Shown: piece by piece, positions 18,539 through 26,800 of the stretch
Layout of the letters: each line of letters begins with the position of its first letter
Numbering within the stretch: position 1 is the first letter of the stretch
NCBI GenBank assembly: GCA_020027645.1
Contig: JAHKKM010000014.1
Location: forward strand, 1 to 33,068
Source: Pseudomonadota bacterium
GTDB taxonomy: Bacteria > Pseudomonadota > Gammaproteobacteria > Steroidobacterales > Woeseiaceae
Direction of reading: 5' to 3'
DNA length: 33,068 nt
Notes under the pieces: model-generated
What the model was told of the DNA's origin: nothing
What the model saw: the letters and a program-made list of their open reading frames with translations, nothing else
Databases searched by the model: none
Translations under genes and position numbers: made by a program

Positions 18539-21500
18539 CTACATTAACTCGCGACCTGGAGTGTAGACAAATCGAATACTGTTCTGGCCCAGCAAATCTA
18601 CTAATTTGTCACGCAACTCCCGACTTGGCCGCACACTCCATTCGGGACCAAGGCTCAGTCTCGCTGCAGCGCTGCTTCCTGTGTACTGCACAGCCACATC
18701 GCAATTTCCCTTGCGAAACGGCAGCAGCACATCGTGCAGTTGAGTCAATATCGCCTTGCCCGTACCGTTCGGTGCAAGGTTCAGAATCATGCTCTTTGCG
18801 CGAGTCTCGATTACGCGGTCAATATGAAGAATGTTCCTCGCATTGACCTGCCAGGCCCCGTTGAAGTCGTCATACCGCAAACTGCCGTTGATCACCACGA
18901 TTTCGTCCTTTATCAGCAGATGGCGAAACTGCTGAAACGCTTCGCTGAACAGACTGACCTCCAGGCGGCCTGAATTGTCGTCGAGCACAACCGTGAAGCG
19001 ATTGCCGCGCTTGCGAATATCCATGATCAGCCCTGCAACCGTCACCTCCCTGCGCGCCTGTGCATAACTGCGTTCGCCACTACTCATCGGTTGCGGTTCC
19101 GAACTGATGTCTGCCAGCGTGCCATCGACAAAGTACTGAGCATCGCCTCGAACGGCGTCAAACGGGTGCCCCGTCAGGTAAAGCCCAAGTGCTTCCTTCT
19201 CGTTCAGCAATAGCTCGCGCTGTGACCATTCCGCCAGTTCCACGGTTTCAACAGCGGCGTCGACGCGCGCTGCAGACGCCAAGCCAAACATGTCGTTTTG
19301 ACCTGCTGCGCGGGCGCGGGCTTCCTGATCCGCACTTTTCAGTGCCGCAGCAAGCTGGTTCACCAGGCTTCGGCGTGTTGAAGCAAACTCATCCATTGCA
19401 CCGGACTTGATCATGGCTTCGATTGCGCGCCGATTCACTTTTTCAAGATCGATGCGTCGGCAGAAGTCAGTGAGGTTGCGAAATCCTCCACGTGCGGCAC
19501 GCTCGGCAACAATTGCTTCGACCGCACTCTTGCCGACACCCTTGACCGCCCCAAGTCCGTAGAGTATCGATTGCCGGTCGGCAACACTGAACTGGTAAGC
19601 CGATCTGTTTATCGAGGGTGCCAGCAATTTCAGACCGATTTGCCGGCAATCGTCCTTGATCATTACCAGGCGATCTGTATTGTCGAGATCCGCGCTCATT
19701 ACAGCGGCGGTGAATGCCGCGGGATAATGAGCCTTCAGGTAGGCGGTTTGATACGAGAGTAGCGCATACGCTGCAGAATGCGACTTGTTGAAGCCGTAAC
19801 CTGCAAACTTCTCCATCAGATCGAAAATTCGTGTTGCTGTAGGTTGTGCAACGCCTCGCTCGCAAGCGCCGCTGATAAAGACCTGACGTTGCTTCGCCAT
19901 CTCCTCAGGCTTCTTTTTGCCCATGGCACGGCGCAGCAGATCGGCACCTCCAAGAGTGTATCCGGCAAGTACCTGCGCGATCTGCATGACTTGCTCCTGG
20001 TACAGGATAACGCCGTAGGTCGGTTTGAGCACCGACGTCAGGTCCGGATGCAGATAGTCGATATCGACTTTGTTCAGCTCATGCTTTCTGCTGATGAAAT
20101 CATCGACCATGCCCGATTGCAGCGGTCCGGGCCGAAACAGCGCCACCAACGCCACCAGGTCGTCAAAATGATCCGGCTGCAGTCGCTTGATCAGGTCCCG
20201 CATGCCTCTTGATTCGAGCTGGAAGACCGCCGTTGTGCGGCAAGATCGCAGTAATGCGAAGGTCAATGCATCCTGCATCGGTATCGAGTGGATATCGAGC
20301 GCAGCCGATTTCTCGGTTGCATTTACGATCCGTACCGCCCAGTCGATGATGGTCAGGGTCTTGAGACCAAGGAAATCGAATTTCACAAGCCCCGCAGTTT
20401 CGACGTCATCCTTGTCAAGCTGGGTGACGGTGTGTGCTCCGTTCTCCTCGCAATACAGCGGCGTAAAATCGGTCAGTGCGTTAGGCGCAATGACAACACC
20501 GCCGGCATGTTTGCCAGCATTGCGCACCAGCCCTTCCAGGGACTTTGCCAGATCGATGACCGACTTGACGTCTTCGTCGTCACGATACATCGCCGCCAGT
20601 TCATCGTCCTGTTCCAGCGCCTTTTCCAGCGTCATGCCAATCTCGAACGGGATTTGTTTAGCCACCCGGTCGACAAATCCGTACGGCTGCCCGAGAACCC
20701 TCCCGACGTCGCGGATGACCGCGCGAGCCGCCATGGTGCCGTATGTAATGATCTGGGATACGCGGTCCCGCCCATAACGCGCCGCGACATACTCGATGAC
20801 CCGATCGCGCCCTTCCATGCAGAAGTCGATATCGAAGTCCGGCATCGAAACGCGTTCCGGATTCAGAAACCGCTCGAACAGCAAGTCGTGCTGCAGCGGA
20901 TCAAGATCAGTGATGCCGAGCACGTAGGCGACGAGCGACCCGGCACCCGAGCCCCTGCCCGGCCCGACCGGTATCTGCTGCTCCTTCGCCCAGCGTATGA
21001 AGTCGGCAACTATCAGGAAGTATCCTGCAAATCCCATTTCGCAAATGACCGCCAGTTCGGTCCGCAGGCGTTGCTGATAGGGTGCTGCGAAGACTTCCCG
21101 GTTGCCACCGGCGAGGTCGCCGTGAGCTTCCTTCCGGCGCAAACACGCCTCGAGGCCAGCGATCGATTCTGCTACCAGAAATTCATCGGTCGACTGCCCG
21201 TCAGGAACCGGGAACGCCGGCAGAAAGGACTGCCCGAGATCCAGCTCCAGGTTACAACGCAACGCGATCTCCCAGGCGTTATCCAGTGCTTCCGGGATGT
21301 CGTGAAACAGGCCTTGCATTTCACCTGGTGATTTGAGGAACTGCTGGTCCGAATAATTGCGCGGCCGGTCGGCGTCATTCAACGTCCGGCCCTGTTGGAT
21401 GCAAACACGCGCTTCGTGTGCCTCGAAATCACTGTTTTCAAGAAAGCGCACGTCATTGCTTGCAACCAGGGGCAGTCCAAGGGAGGCAGCAAACCCGATC

Positions 21501-22054
21501 AGCTTTTGCGACTGTTGTTCTTCGTCGCTGCGACCGGTCCTGCAGATTTCAAGATAGAAACGATTGCCGAACTTTGCTTGCCAGCCGGCAACGCGATCGG
21601 CTGCGTCATTGACATGTCCGCCATGCAGGCTGCGGCTGACATCACCGTTGCGAGTGCAAGATATGGCAATGAGGCCCTTGCAATTCTCGTGCGTCATCCA
21701 GTCTGTTTGCACCATGGGAGCGCCGCGGAACTGGCCCTCCGTAAAACTTCGCGTGATGAGCCGCGACAGATTGCGAAAGCCATCGCGATTCTGGCAAAGC
21801 AAAACCATGTTGTATGGCCGCTCGACCTCGTCCGGATTTCGCAAATGCAGATCGACCCCGATGACAGGCTTGATCCCGGCATCGAGCGCTTGTCGGTAAA
21901 ACTTGATCATTGCAAACACATTGCCCTGGTCGGTCATGGCGACCACCGGCATGCCGAGCTCGCGGCACCGCTCCATCAGTTGCGGAATGCGTACCGTACT
22001 ATCGACAATCGAATATTCGGTGTGCAAATGCAGGTGTGCAAAGGATCTGGTCAT
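18539..22054 (-). CDS. dnaE: DNA polymerase III subunit alpha
   Basis: 1171-residue replicative polymerase (E. coli 1160). The N-terminal PHP domain starts with FAHLHLHTEYSIVDS. The catalytic aspartates are D406 and D408 in MPDFDIDF and D560 in KFDFLGL, each 5 residues after E. coli D401, D403 and D555. The beta-clamp binding motif QNDMF is at 919-923 (E. coli 920-924). It is followed by an OB fold (VTVAGLIMDIRKRGNRFTVV) and a C-terminal tau-binding region. The PHP domain keeps HLHLH but has MTDQGN where active PHP sites have TDHG, so proofreading by this domain is doubtful. Start ATG 22054. It lies between rnhB and accA, as in E. coli. Confidence 0.98.
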   Translation of the reverse strand: MTRSFAHLHLHTEYSIVDSTVRIPQLMERCRELGMPVVAMTDQGNVFAMIKFYRQALDAGIKPVIGVDLHLRNPDEVERPYNMVLLCQNRDGFRNLSRLITRSFTEGQFRGAPMVQTDWMTHENCKGLIAISCTRNGDVSRSLHGGHVNDAADRVAGWQAKFGNRFYLEICRTGRSDEEQQSQKLIGFAASLGLPLVASNDVRFLENSDFEAHEARVCIQQGRTLNDADRPRNYSDQQFLKSPGEMQGLFHDIPEALDNAWEIALRCNLELDLGQSFLPAFPVPDGQSTDEFLVAESIAGLEACLRRKEAHGDLAGGNREVFAAPYQQRLRTELAVICEMGFAGYFLIVADFIRWAKEQQIPVGPGRGSGAGSLVAYVLGITDLDPLQHDLLFERFLNPERVSMPDFDIDFCMEGRDRVIEYVAARYGRDRVSQIITYGTMAARAVIRDVGRVLGQPYGFVDRVAKQIPFEIGMTLEKALEQDDELAAMYRDDEDVKSVIDLAKSLEGLVRNAGKHAGGVVIAPNALTDFTPLYCEENGAHTVTQLDKDDVETAGLVKFDFLGLKTLTIIDWAVRIVNATEKSAALDIHSIPMQDALTFALLRSCRTTAVFQLESRGMRDLIKRLQPDHFDDLVALVALFRPGPLQSGMVDDFISRKHELNKVDIDYLHPDLTSVLKPTYGVILYQEQVMQIAQVLAGYTLGGADLLRRAMGKKKPEEMAKQRQVFISGACERGVAQPTATRIFDLMEKFAGYGFNKSHSAAYALLSYQTAYLKAHYPAAFTAAVMSADLDNTDRLVMIKDDCRQIGLKLLAPSINRSAYQFSVADRQSILYGLGAVKGVGKSAVEAIVAERAARGGFRNLTDFCRRIDLEKVNRRAIEAMIKSGAMDEFASTRRSLVNQLAAALKSADQEARARAAGQNDMFGLASAARVDAAVETVELAEWSQRELLLNEKEALGLYLTGHPFDAVRGDAQYFVDGTLADISSEPQPMSSGERSYAQARREVTVAGLIMDIRKRGNRFTVVLDDNSGRLEVSLFSEAFQQFRHLLIKDEIVVINGSLRYDDFNGAWQVNARNILHIDRVIETRAKSMILNLAPNGTGKAILTQLHDVLLPFRKGNCDVAVQYTGSSAAARLSLGPEWSVRPSRELRDKLVDLLGQNSIRFVYTPGRELM

Positions 22055-22192
22055 CAGTTCAGGCGATCAGGCAGGGCCTCTGGCAAGCAGTGGTGATGGG
22101 AACTTGGCTGACACCGGTGGTGACGGCCGCTTGCACTGGATTCTAAACCAATGCGGCGACGGTGTAGCATCCGGTACTCCGGCCGCAGAAAT
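22055..22192 (-). promoter_or_regulatory. Upstream region of dnaE
   Basis: 138 nt between the rnhB stop and the dnaE start. A TAGAAT hexamer (minus strand, within TTGGTTTAGAATCC, about plus 22136-22148) resembles a -10 box, but the sequence 16-17 nt upstream matches a -35 poorly. No repeats, ORF or clear hairpin are seen. Confidence 0.25.
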
Positions 22193-22816
22193 TCAGGGGT
22201 TTGGCCGTCGAACCGGGTCGAGCCGGTCCCGCAATGGGCTGAAACTGCGTCGATGACACTGGCAGGGCCCGAACCGGTCGATGCAGGCGCGATGCTCGAT
22301 CGTGCCGTAACCCTTGTGCCGGGCGAATCCGTACTCGGGGTGTAGCCGATCCACAGCAAGCATCATGCGATCGCGGCTGACCTTCGCCAGAATTGATGCC
22401 GCGCTGATCGCTGGTATGTGGCGATCTCCGTCGACGATCGCCCGCGCCTGCGGCGCATAGTGCCCGACCCGGAAGTCCGGCAGTCTGTTGCCGTCCACCT
22501 CGATTGTCGCCGGGCGGCATACAAGCCCGAGAACGGCGCGGCGCATCGCCAGCAGCGTCGCCTGCAGAATATTGAGTCGATCAATCTCTTCGGCATCCGC
22601 CCAGGCAATGGCAGATGCCAGCGCATCGCGGCGGATGATGTCGAACAACGTTTCCCGCCGTATAGCCGTCAATGCTTTGGAGTCCGCCAGTCCGATGATC
22701 GGGCGGTCATGGCGCAATATCACTGCAGCGGCGACCACCGGACCTGCCAGCGGGCCGCGCCCGGCCTCGTCTACGCCAGCCACCAGTGTCGCCGCCGAAA
22801 CGCAAATTGTGCTCAA
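22193..22816 (-). CDS. rnhB: Ribonuclease HII
   Basis: 207-residue endonuclease that removes RNA from RNA-DNA hybrids and single ribonucleotides misincorporated in DNA. The motif [21 protein letters not shown] contains the first two catalytic acids (Asp16, Glu17). A third Asp lies in [10 protein letters not shown], and [14 protein letters not shown] provides the fourth. The TTG start at 22816 overlaps the lpxB stop (TTGA); no better start lies before the conserved core. The lpxB-rnhB-dnaE order is standard for the class. Confidence 0.96.
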   Translation of the reverse strand: MSTICVSAATLVAGVDEAGRGPLAGPVVAAAVILRHDRPIIGLADSKALTAIRRETLFDIIRRDALASAIAWADAEEIDRLNILQATLLAMRRAVLGLVCRPATIEVDGNRLPDFRVGHYAPQARAIVDGDRHIPAISAASILAKVSRDRMMLAVDRLHPEYGFARHKGYGTIEHRACIDRFGPCQCHRRSFSPLRDRLDPVRRPNP

Positions 22817-23973
22817 TGCGCCGCTCCCGAGCTCGACGACCGCGTTGCCAGTGCCAGCACCGCCTGCGCCGCCAGACGATCGGCGTCCCGGGACAATTCC
22901 TTGCGCAGATTCGCAAAGGCAGCGGTAATTTTTTGACGAGCATCGCTGTCGGACAGCAACGAAGAGACTGCAGCAGCGAGTTTTTCCGGTGTCGCATTGC
23001 CCTGCATCAGCTCGGCGACCAGCGGTTCCGGGGTCAGCAGGTTCGGCAATGCAAAATACGGTGTCTTAAACAGTCGAAATGTCCTGGCAATGAAATACGT
23101 CAACGGCGCCACTTTGTAAGCGACAACCATCGGTTTGCCAAGCAATGCCGTCTGCAAGGTTGCCGTGCCGGAAGCCAGCATTACCACATCGGCTGCCGCA
23201 ATTGCCTGTGGAGCATTGCCATCGGTGAGGCACACCCGGTCGCCAATCCCTGTTTCACTGAGTACCTTCTCAAACAGTCGCCGCAATTCCGAGCTTGCCA
23301 TGGGCGCTACAAACGACAGCTCCGGATGCCTGTCGATGAGTAATCGAGCGGCTGCGGCGAACGGCTCGGCCAGCCGCGAGACCTCGCTGCGGCGACTGCC
23401 GGGCAGGATCGCAACAACCTCAGTCGAGTCGATGCCGAGATGGCGTCGCGCTGCCTGCGGATCCGGGTTCAACGGCATCGATTCGGCCAGCGGATGACCG
23501 ACAAATACGGCATCGACGCCGCGCGAATCATAGAATTTCTTTTCGAAGGGCAGCAGGCACAAGACAGTGTCTACAGCCTTGCGAATTTTCCGGATCCTGC
23601 CCTGCCGCCAGGCCCAAACCGACGGGCTGACGTAGTGGACTGTTGGAATCGACCGGGCCTTCAGCTTCATCTCCAGTCCCAGGTTGAAATCCGGCGCATC
23701 GATACCGACAAAGACATCCGGTGGTTGTGCGCTCCATCGCTCGAACAACATGCGCCGCAAGCGCAGCAGCCGCGGAATCTCCCGGAGTGGTTCGATGAGG
23801 CCCATGACCGCCAGCGCGTCTGCTTGCTCCCAGGCGTCACAGCCAGCCCTCTGCATCAGTGGACCGGCCACGCCTTCGCATTGCAGATCCGGAACCATCT
23901 TCCGAAGTTCCCGGATCAGGCCAGCGCCAAGCTGATCGCCGGAGGTCTCGCCAGCGACAAAGCCGATCCTCAC
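22813..23973 (-). CDS. lpxB: Lipid-A-disaccharide synthase
   Basis: 386-residue glycosyltransferase (GT19) that joins UDP-2,3-diacylglucosamine and lipid X to form the lipid A disaccharide at the inner membrane. It opens [19 protein letters not shown], the family signature, and contains [40 protein letters not shown] and [22 protein letters not shown]. Start GTG 23973, 6 nt after the lpxA stop; length matches E. coli LpxB (382). It overlaps rnhB by 4 nt. Part of the lpxD-fabZ-lpxA-lpxB operon. Confidence 0.98.
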   Translation of the reverse strand: MRIGFVAGETSGDQLGAGLIRELRKMVPDLQCEGVAGPLMQRAGCDAWEQADALAVMGLIEPLREIPRLLRLRRMLFERWSAQPPDVFVGIDAPDFNLGLEMKLKARSIPTVHYVSPSVWAWRQGRIRKIRKAVDTVLCLLPFEKKFYDSRGVDAVFVGHPLAESMPLNPDPQAARRHLGIDSTEVVAILPGSRRSEVSRLAEPFAAAARLLIDRHPELSFVAPMASSELRRLFEKVLSETGIGDRVCLTDGNAPQAIAAADVVMLASGTATLQTALLGKPMVVAYKVAPLTYFIARTFRLFKTPYFALPNLLTPEPLVAELMQGNATPEKLAAAVSSLLSDSDARQKITAAFANLRKELSRDADRLAAQAVLALATRSSSSGAAH

Positions 23974-23979
23974 CGCTGG

Positions 23980-24750
23980 CTACCGCAGCAGCCCGCGATC
24001 GGACGTGTGCAGCGACTTCGCAAAAATCTCGAGCTCGGGCTGCGTCTTGGCAAGCTCTTCCACTTCGGCAATCGCATCGTTCAGTTTCTTACCCTTGCGA
24101 TACACGATGCGATAGGCATTCTTGATGTTGCTGATTTGCGCCGGTGTGAAGTTGCGCCGCTTGAGTCCCTCGGTATTGATGCCGCGAACGGTTGCAGGCT
24201 GGCCCGCGACCATCGTGTAGGCGGGTACGTCACGGCTGGTGCCGGCAAACATTCCGAGAAAGCTGTAGGCACCTACGTGGCAAAACTGATGCGCGCCGGA
24301 AAATCCGGCAAATATGACCCAGTCGCCAACATGCACGTGCCCGGCCAGGGTCGCATTGTTCGAAAAAATTGTGTAATTGCCAACCCGGCAATCGTGGGCA
24401 ATGTGCACATAGGCAAGTATCCAGTTGTCATTGCCCAGTGACGTGATGCCCTCGTCCTGCGCCGTACCGCGGTTGATTGTGCAATATTCCCGAATGGTAT
24501 TTCTGTCGCCAATCTCCAGGCGTGTTTCTTCACCCGCATATTTCTTGTCCTGCGGATCGTCACCGATGGAGCAAAACTGATAGAAACGGTTCTCCTCGCC
24601 AATGGTCGTTGGACCTTTGATAACCACATGGCTGGCTATGCGCGTACCCCGGCCAATGCGGACCCTGTCACCGATGACGGAGTACGGACCAATTTCCACG
24701 TCGTCAGCTATGTCGGCCGAATCCGAAATTATTGCGGTCTTGTGAATCAC
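23980..24750 (-). CDS. lpxA: UDP-N-acetylglucosamine O-acyltransferase LpxA
   Basis: First enzyme of lipid A synthesis, transferring a 3-hydroxyacyl chain from acyl carrier protein to UDP-GlcNAc. The start is GTG at 24750, overlapping the fabZ stop (GTGA) with GGAG 7 nt upstream. This gives 256 residues, close to the family's 255-262; a longer reading from 24822 would run into fabZ and lacks family support. It has the left-handed beta-helix hexapeptide pattern throughout, catalytic His119 in HIAHD (E. coli His125), and His154 in GAHQF. Met167 aligns with E. coli Gly173, the acyl-chain ruler; Met at this site is linked to a preference for 10-carbon chains, as in Pseudomonas aeruginosa. Confidence 0.97.
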   Translation of the reverse strand: MIHKTAIISDSADIADDVEIGPYSVIGDRVRIGRGTRIASHVVIKGPTTIGEENRFYQFCSIGDDPQDKKYAGEETRLEIGDRNTIREYCTINRGTAQDEGITSLGNDNWILAYVHIAHDCRVGNYTIFSNNATLAGHVHVGDWVIFAGFSGAHQFCHVGAYSFLGMFAGTSRDVPAYTMVAGQPATVRGINTEGLKRRNFTPAQISNIKNAYRIVYRKGKKLNDAIAEVEELAKTQPELEIFAKSLHTSDRGLLR

Positions 24751-25205
24751 TGCAATTCTCCGCCTGGCGCACACATGATCTTGGCTGACACAACTCTTTC
24801 GCCATCCACGGTGCAATTGCAATCAAAGCGCCAGATTCCCCTTTTTTCTTTTTCCGCATCAACCTTGATCAACAGCGAGTCACCCGCCCGAACCGGCCGT
24901 CGAAACCTGGCCTCGTCCACGCCGGCCAGAAAATACAACGGCCGCGGATTTCGCGCGCCCGTCGACAGGTAGGAAAGCACGCCGGACGCCTGTGCCATAG
25001 CTTCGATGATGAGTACTCCGGGCATCACCGGATTCCCGGGAAAATGACCTTGGAAAAAAGGTTCATTCACGGTGACATTCTTTATTGCTGTTATCGATTC
25101 ACGCGGCCGGCATTCAACAATTCGATCGATCAGCAGGAACGGATAGCGGTGCGGCAGCAGTTCCATTATTGCTCGGACATCCATCGCGCCAGACTCGGTA
25201 TTCAT
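24747..25205 (-). CDS. fabZ: 3-hydroxyacyl-[acyl-carrier-protein] dehydratase FabZ
   Basis: 152-residue hotdog-fold dehydratase of fatty acid elongation, which competes with LpxA/LpxD for 3-hydroxyacyl-ACP. The catalytic His54 (GHFPGNPVMPG) and Glu68 (IEAMAQ) are present, as are LLPHRYPFLLIDRI and the C-terminal MCAPGG. The start ATG at 25205 overlaps the lpxD stop (ATGA); an internal ATG at 25184 (MDVRAIMELL) would also fit the family length. It overlaps lpxA by 4 nt. Confidence 0.97.
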   Translation of the reverse strand: MNTESGAMDVRAIMELLPHRYPFLLIDRIVECRPRESITAIKNVTVNEPFFQGHFPGNPVMPGVLIIEAMAQASGVLSYLSTGARNPRPLYFLAGVDEARFRRPVRAGDSLLIKVDAEKEKRGIWRFDCNCTVDGERVVSAKIMCAPGGELQ

Positions 25206-26221
25206 TCATTTTCCTTGCGTGCTTCCAGTGCACTGACCCGCGATTCCAGCACATCGAGCCTGCGAAATCGCGCGACCTGACGTTTCCAGGTGCCAGATTC
25301 CTCGGCAGGAAAGCCGCCAGCGTAGGTGCCCGGTTTGTCAATGTTCTTGGTGATCATTGTCTTGCCTGTAATAATGACATCGTCGCAGATCGTCACATGT
25401 CCGACGGTACCTGTCTGGCCGGCGAACATGCACCTCTTGCCAATTACCGTGCTGCCGGAAATACCGGTCATTGCAGCCATGGCCGTGTGCTCACCGATAC
25501 GAACGTTGTGTGCGATCTGCACCAGGTTGTCGAGCCGGACCCCGTTGTCGATGACCGTATGATCGATGGCTCCGCGGTCGATCGTCGTATTGGAGCCGAT
25601 TTCGACATCGTCGCCAATGCGCACGCCGCCCACCTGCGGCACCTTGACCCAACCAGCGTTGCTCATGGCGTTGCCGAAACCGTCAGAGCCGATGACCGCG
25701 CCCGGATGCACAATGCACCGCGTACCGATATGCACGTCGGCTCCAAGCGTGACGTTAGCCACCAGTCGTGTCCCGGCCCCGACTCGGCAATCATCGGCAA
25801 TGACACAACCCGGTCCAATGATTGCGCCATTGCCTACAAAACAATTTTCGCCAATCACCACCTGCGGACCAATGTACGCATTGCTCGATATACTGGCGGA
25901 CCGGGCTACCACCGCACTGGCGTGGACAGCCGCCGACATTGCCGCCGGAGGATGCAGAAGTGCAGCAACACGCGCATACAGAAGGTATGGATTATCGCTA
26001 ACCAGGGAATTGACCGGGCACATGCCGGTGTCGACCGCACGCAGGATCACGGCTGCCGCCCTGGTTTCCTTCAACAGGTGGCGATAGGAGGGCGCGGAAA
26101 GAAAACTGATACTGGAAGCGTCGGCCCCCGACAAGGTTGCGACGCGCGAGACCTGAACCGATGGATCGCCAATCAGCTCGCAGCCAAACTGAGTCGCCAG
26201 CTCACCAAGGCTTATTGCCAT
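25202..26221 (-). CDS. lpxD: UDP-3-O-acylglucosamine N-acyltransferase LpxD
   Basis: 339-residue enzyme that adds the N-linked 3-hydroxyacyl chain to UDP-3-O-acylglucosamine. An N-terminal uridine-binding domain (1-100) is followed by the hexapeptide-repeat beta-helix (about 100-310). Catalytic His238 lies in VQIAHNVRIG (E. coli His239). A C-terminal helix (RFRRLDVLESRVSALEARKE) completes the trimer. Length matches E. coli (341). It follows skp by 28 nt and overlaps fabZ by 4 nt. Which chain it uses cannot be read from the sequence, though it should match the ACP pool used by LpxA. Confidence 0.98.
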   Translation of the reverse strand: MAISLGELATQFGCELIGDPSVQVSRVATLSGADASSISFLSAPSYRHLLKETRAAAVILRAVDTGMCPVNSLVSDNPYLLYARVAALLHPPAAMSAAVHASAVVARSASISSNAYIGPQVVIGENCFVGNGAIIGPGCVIADDCRVGAGTRLVANVTLGADVHIGTRCIVHPGAVIGSDGFGNAMSNAGWVKVPQVGGVRIGDDVEIGSNTTIDRGAIDHTVIDNGVRLDNLVQIAHNVRIGEHTAMAAMTGISGSTVIGKRCMFAGQTGTVGHVTICDDVIITGKTMITKNIDKPGTYAGGFPAEESGTWKRQVARFRRLDVLESRVSALEARKENE

Positions 26222-26249
26222 TCCAGTTGACTGGACGCTGGCGTTCCGC

Positions 26250-26786
26250 CTAGTTGCCAGCTGCCTGGAAGTTCGCTTCCATGGCCTTCAGCACACTTTC
26301 AGTGATGTTGATGGTGTTGCTTGCGTAAAGCACACCGTCTCCGACGACAAGGTCGAATCCGGCGGATTGCGCATACTCCTGCACTTCCTTGAGCAGGGCG
26401 CGTTGCAGATTACCCAGTTCCTCGTTGCGGCGCAGGTTCAGGTCCTCCTGAAACTCGTTTTGCAAACGCGCAACTTCACGTTGCAGGTCGCGAAGGTCCT
26501 TTTCAGCATTGCGCCTTTCGGTCTCACCCATTACCGCTACGTCGCGCTGGACTTTTTCGCTGAGATCCTCGAATTCCTTCTGCCTGGCCAGGACCTCGCG
26601 CTGACGCGGCGCAAACTCCTCTTGTAATGCATCCATCGCTACGGTCGCCTGCGGCGCCCTTTGCATCAGGACTGGAACATTGACCACGCCGATCTTCAGA
26701 TCCTGCGCTGTGGCCGACTGGCTCGCGGCCGCCAGTAATGCGATGGCAATAATTGCGCTAAATGCAGCTTGCTTTACAAGATTCAT
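26250..26786 (-). CDS. skp: Periplasmic chaperone Skp/OmpH
   Basis: 178-residue periplasmic chaperone that holds unfolded outer-membrane proteins on their way to BamA. A signal peptide (1-28, ending SATAQ) is followed by KIGVVNVPVLMQRAPQA, the family start. A long Glu/Arg/Gln-rich helical hairpin (about 50-130) forms the tentacles, and a conserved C-terminal strand region reads GFDLVVGDGVLYASNTINIT. ATG start 26786, 14 nt after the bamA stop. The bamA-skp-lpxD order is typical. Confidence 0.95.
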   Translation of the reverse strand: MNLVKQAAFSAIIAIALLAAASQSATAQDLKIGVVNVPVLMQRAPQATVAMDALQEEFAPRQREVLARQKEFEDLSEKVQRDVAVMGETERRNAEKDLRDLQREVARLQNEFQEDLNLRRNEELGNLQRALLKEVQEYAQSAGFDLVVGDGVLYASNTINITESVLKAMEANFQAAGN

Positions 26787-26800
26787 AATAAGTCCAAAAA

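Noticed and set aside
20288..21331. 347-codon plus-strand open frame opposite dnaE, and a similar one at 14274-15257 opposite pyrG
   Set aside because: Both are antisense to highly conserved genes and have no family resemblance or ribosome binding context.
24751..24822. N-terminal extension of LpxA to an upstream start
   Set aside because: It would overlap fabZ by 76 nt and adds residues absent from the family; GTG 24750 with GGAG upstream fits the normal length.
25085..26230. 381-codon plus-strand open frame opposite lpxD
   Set aside because: It is antisense to a clear hexapeptide-repeat gene; the repeating pattern in its translation mirrors the lpxD repeat.
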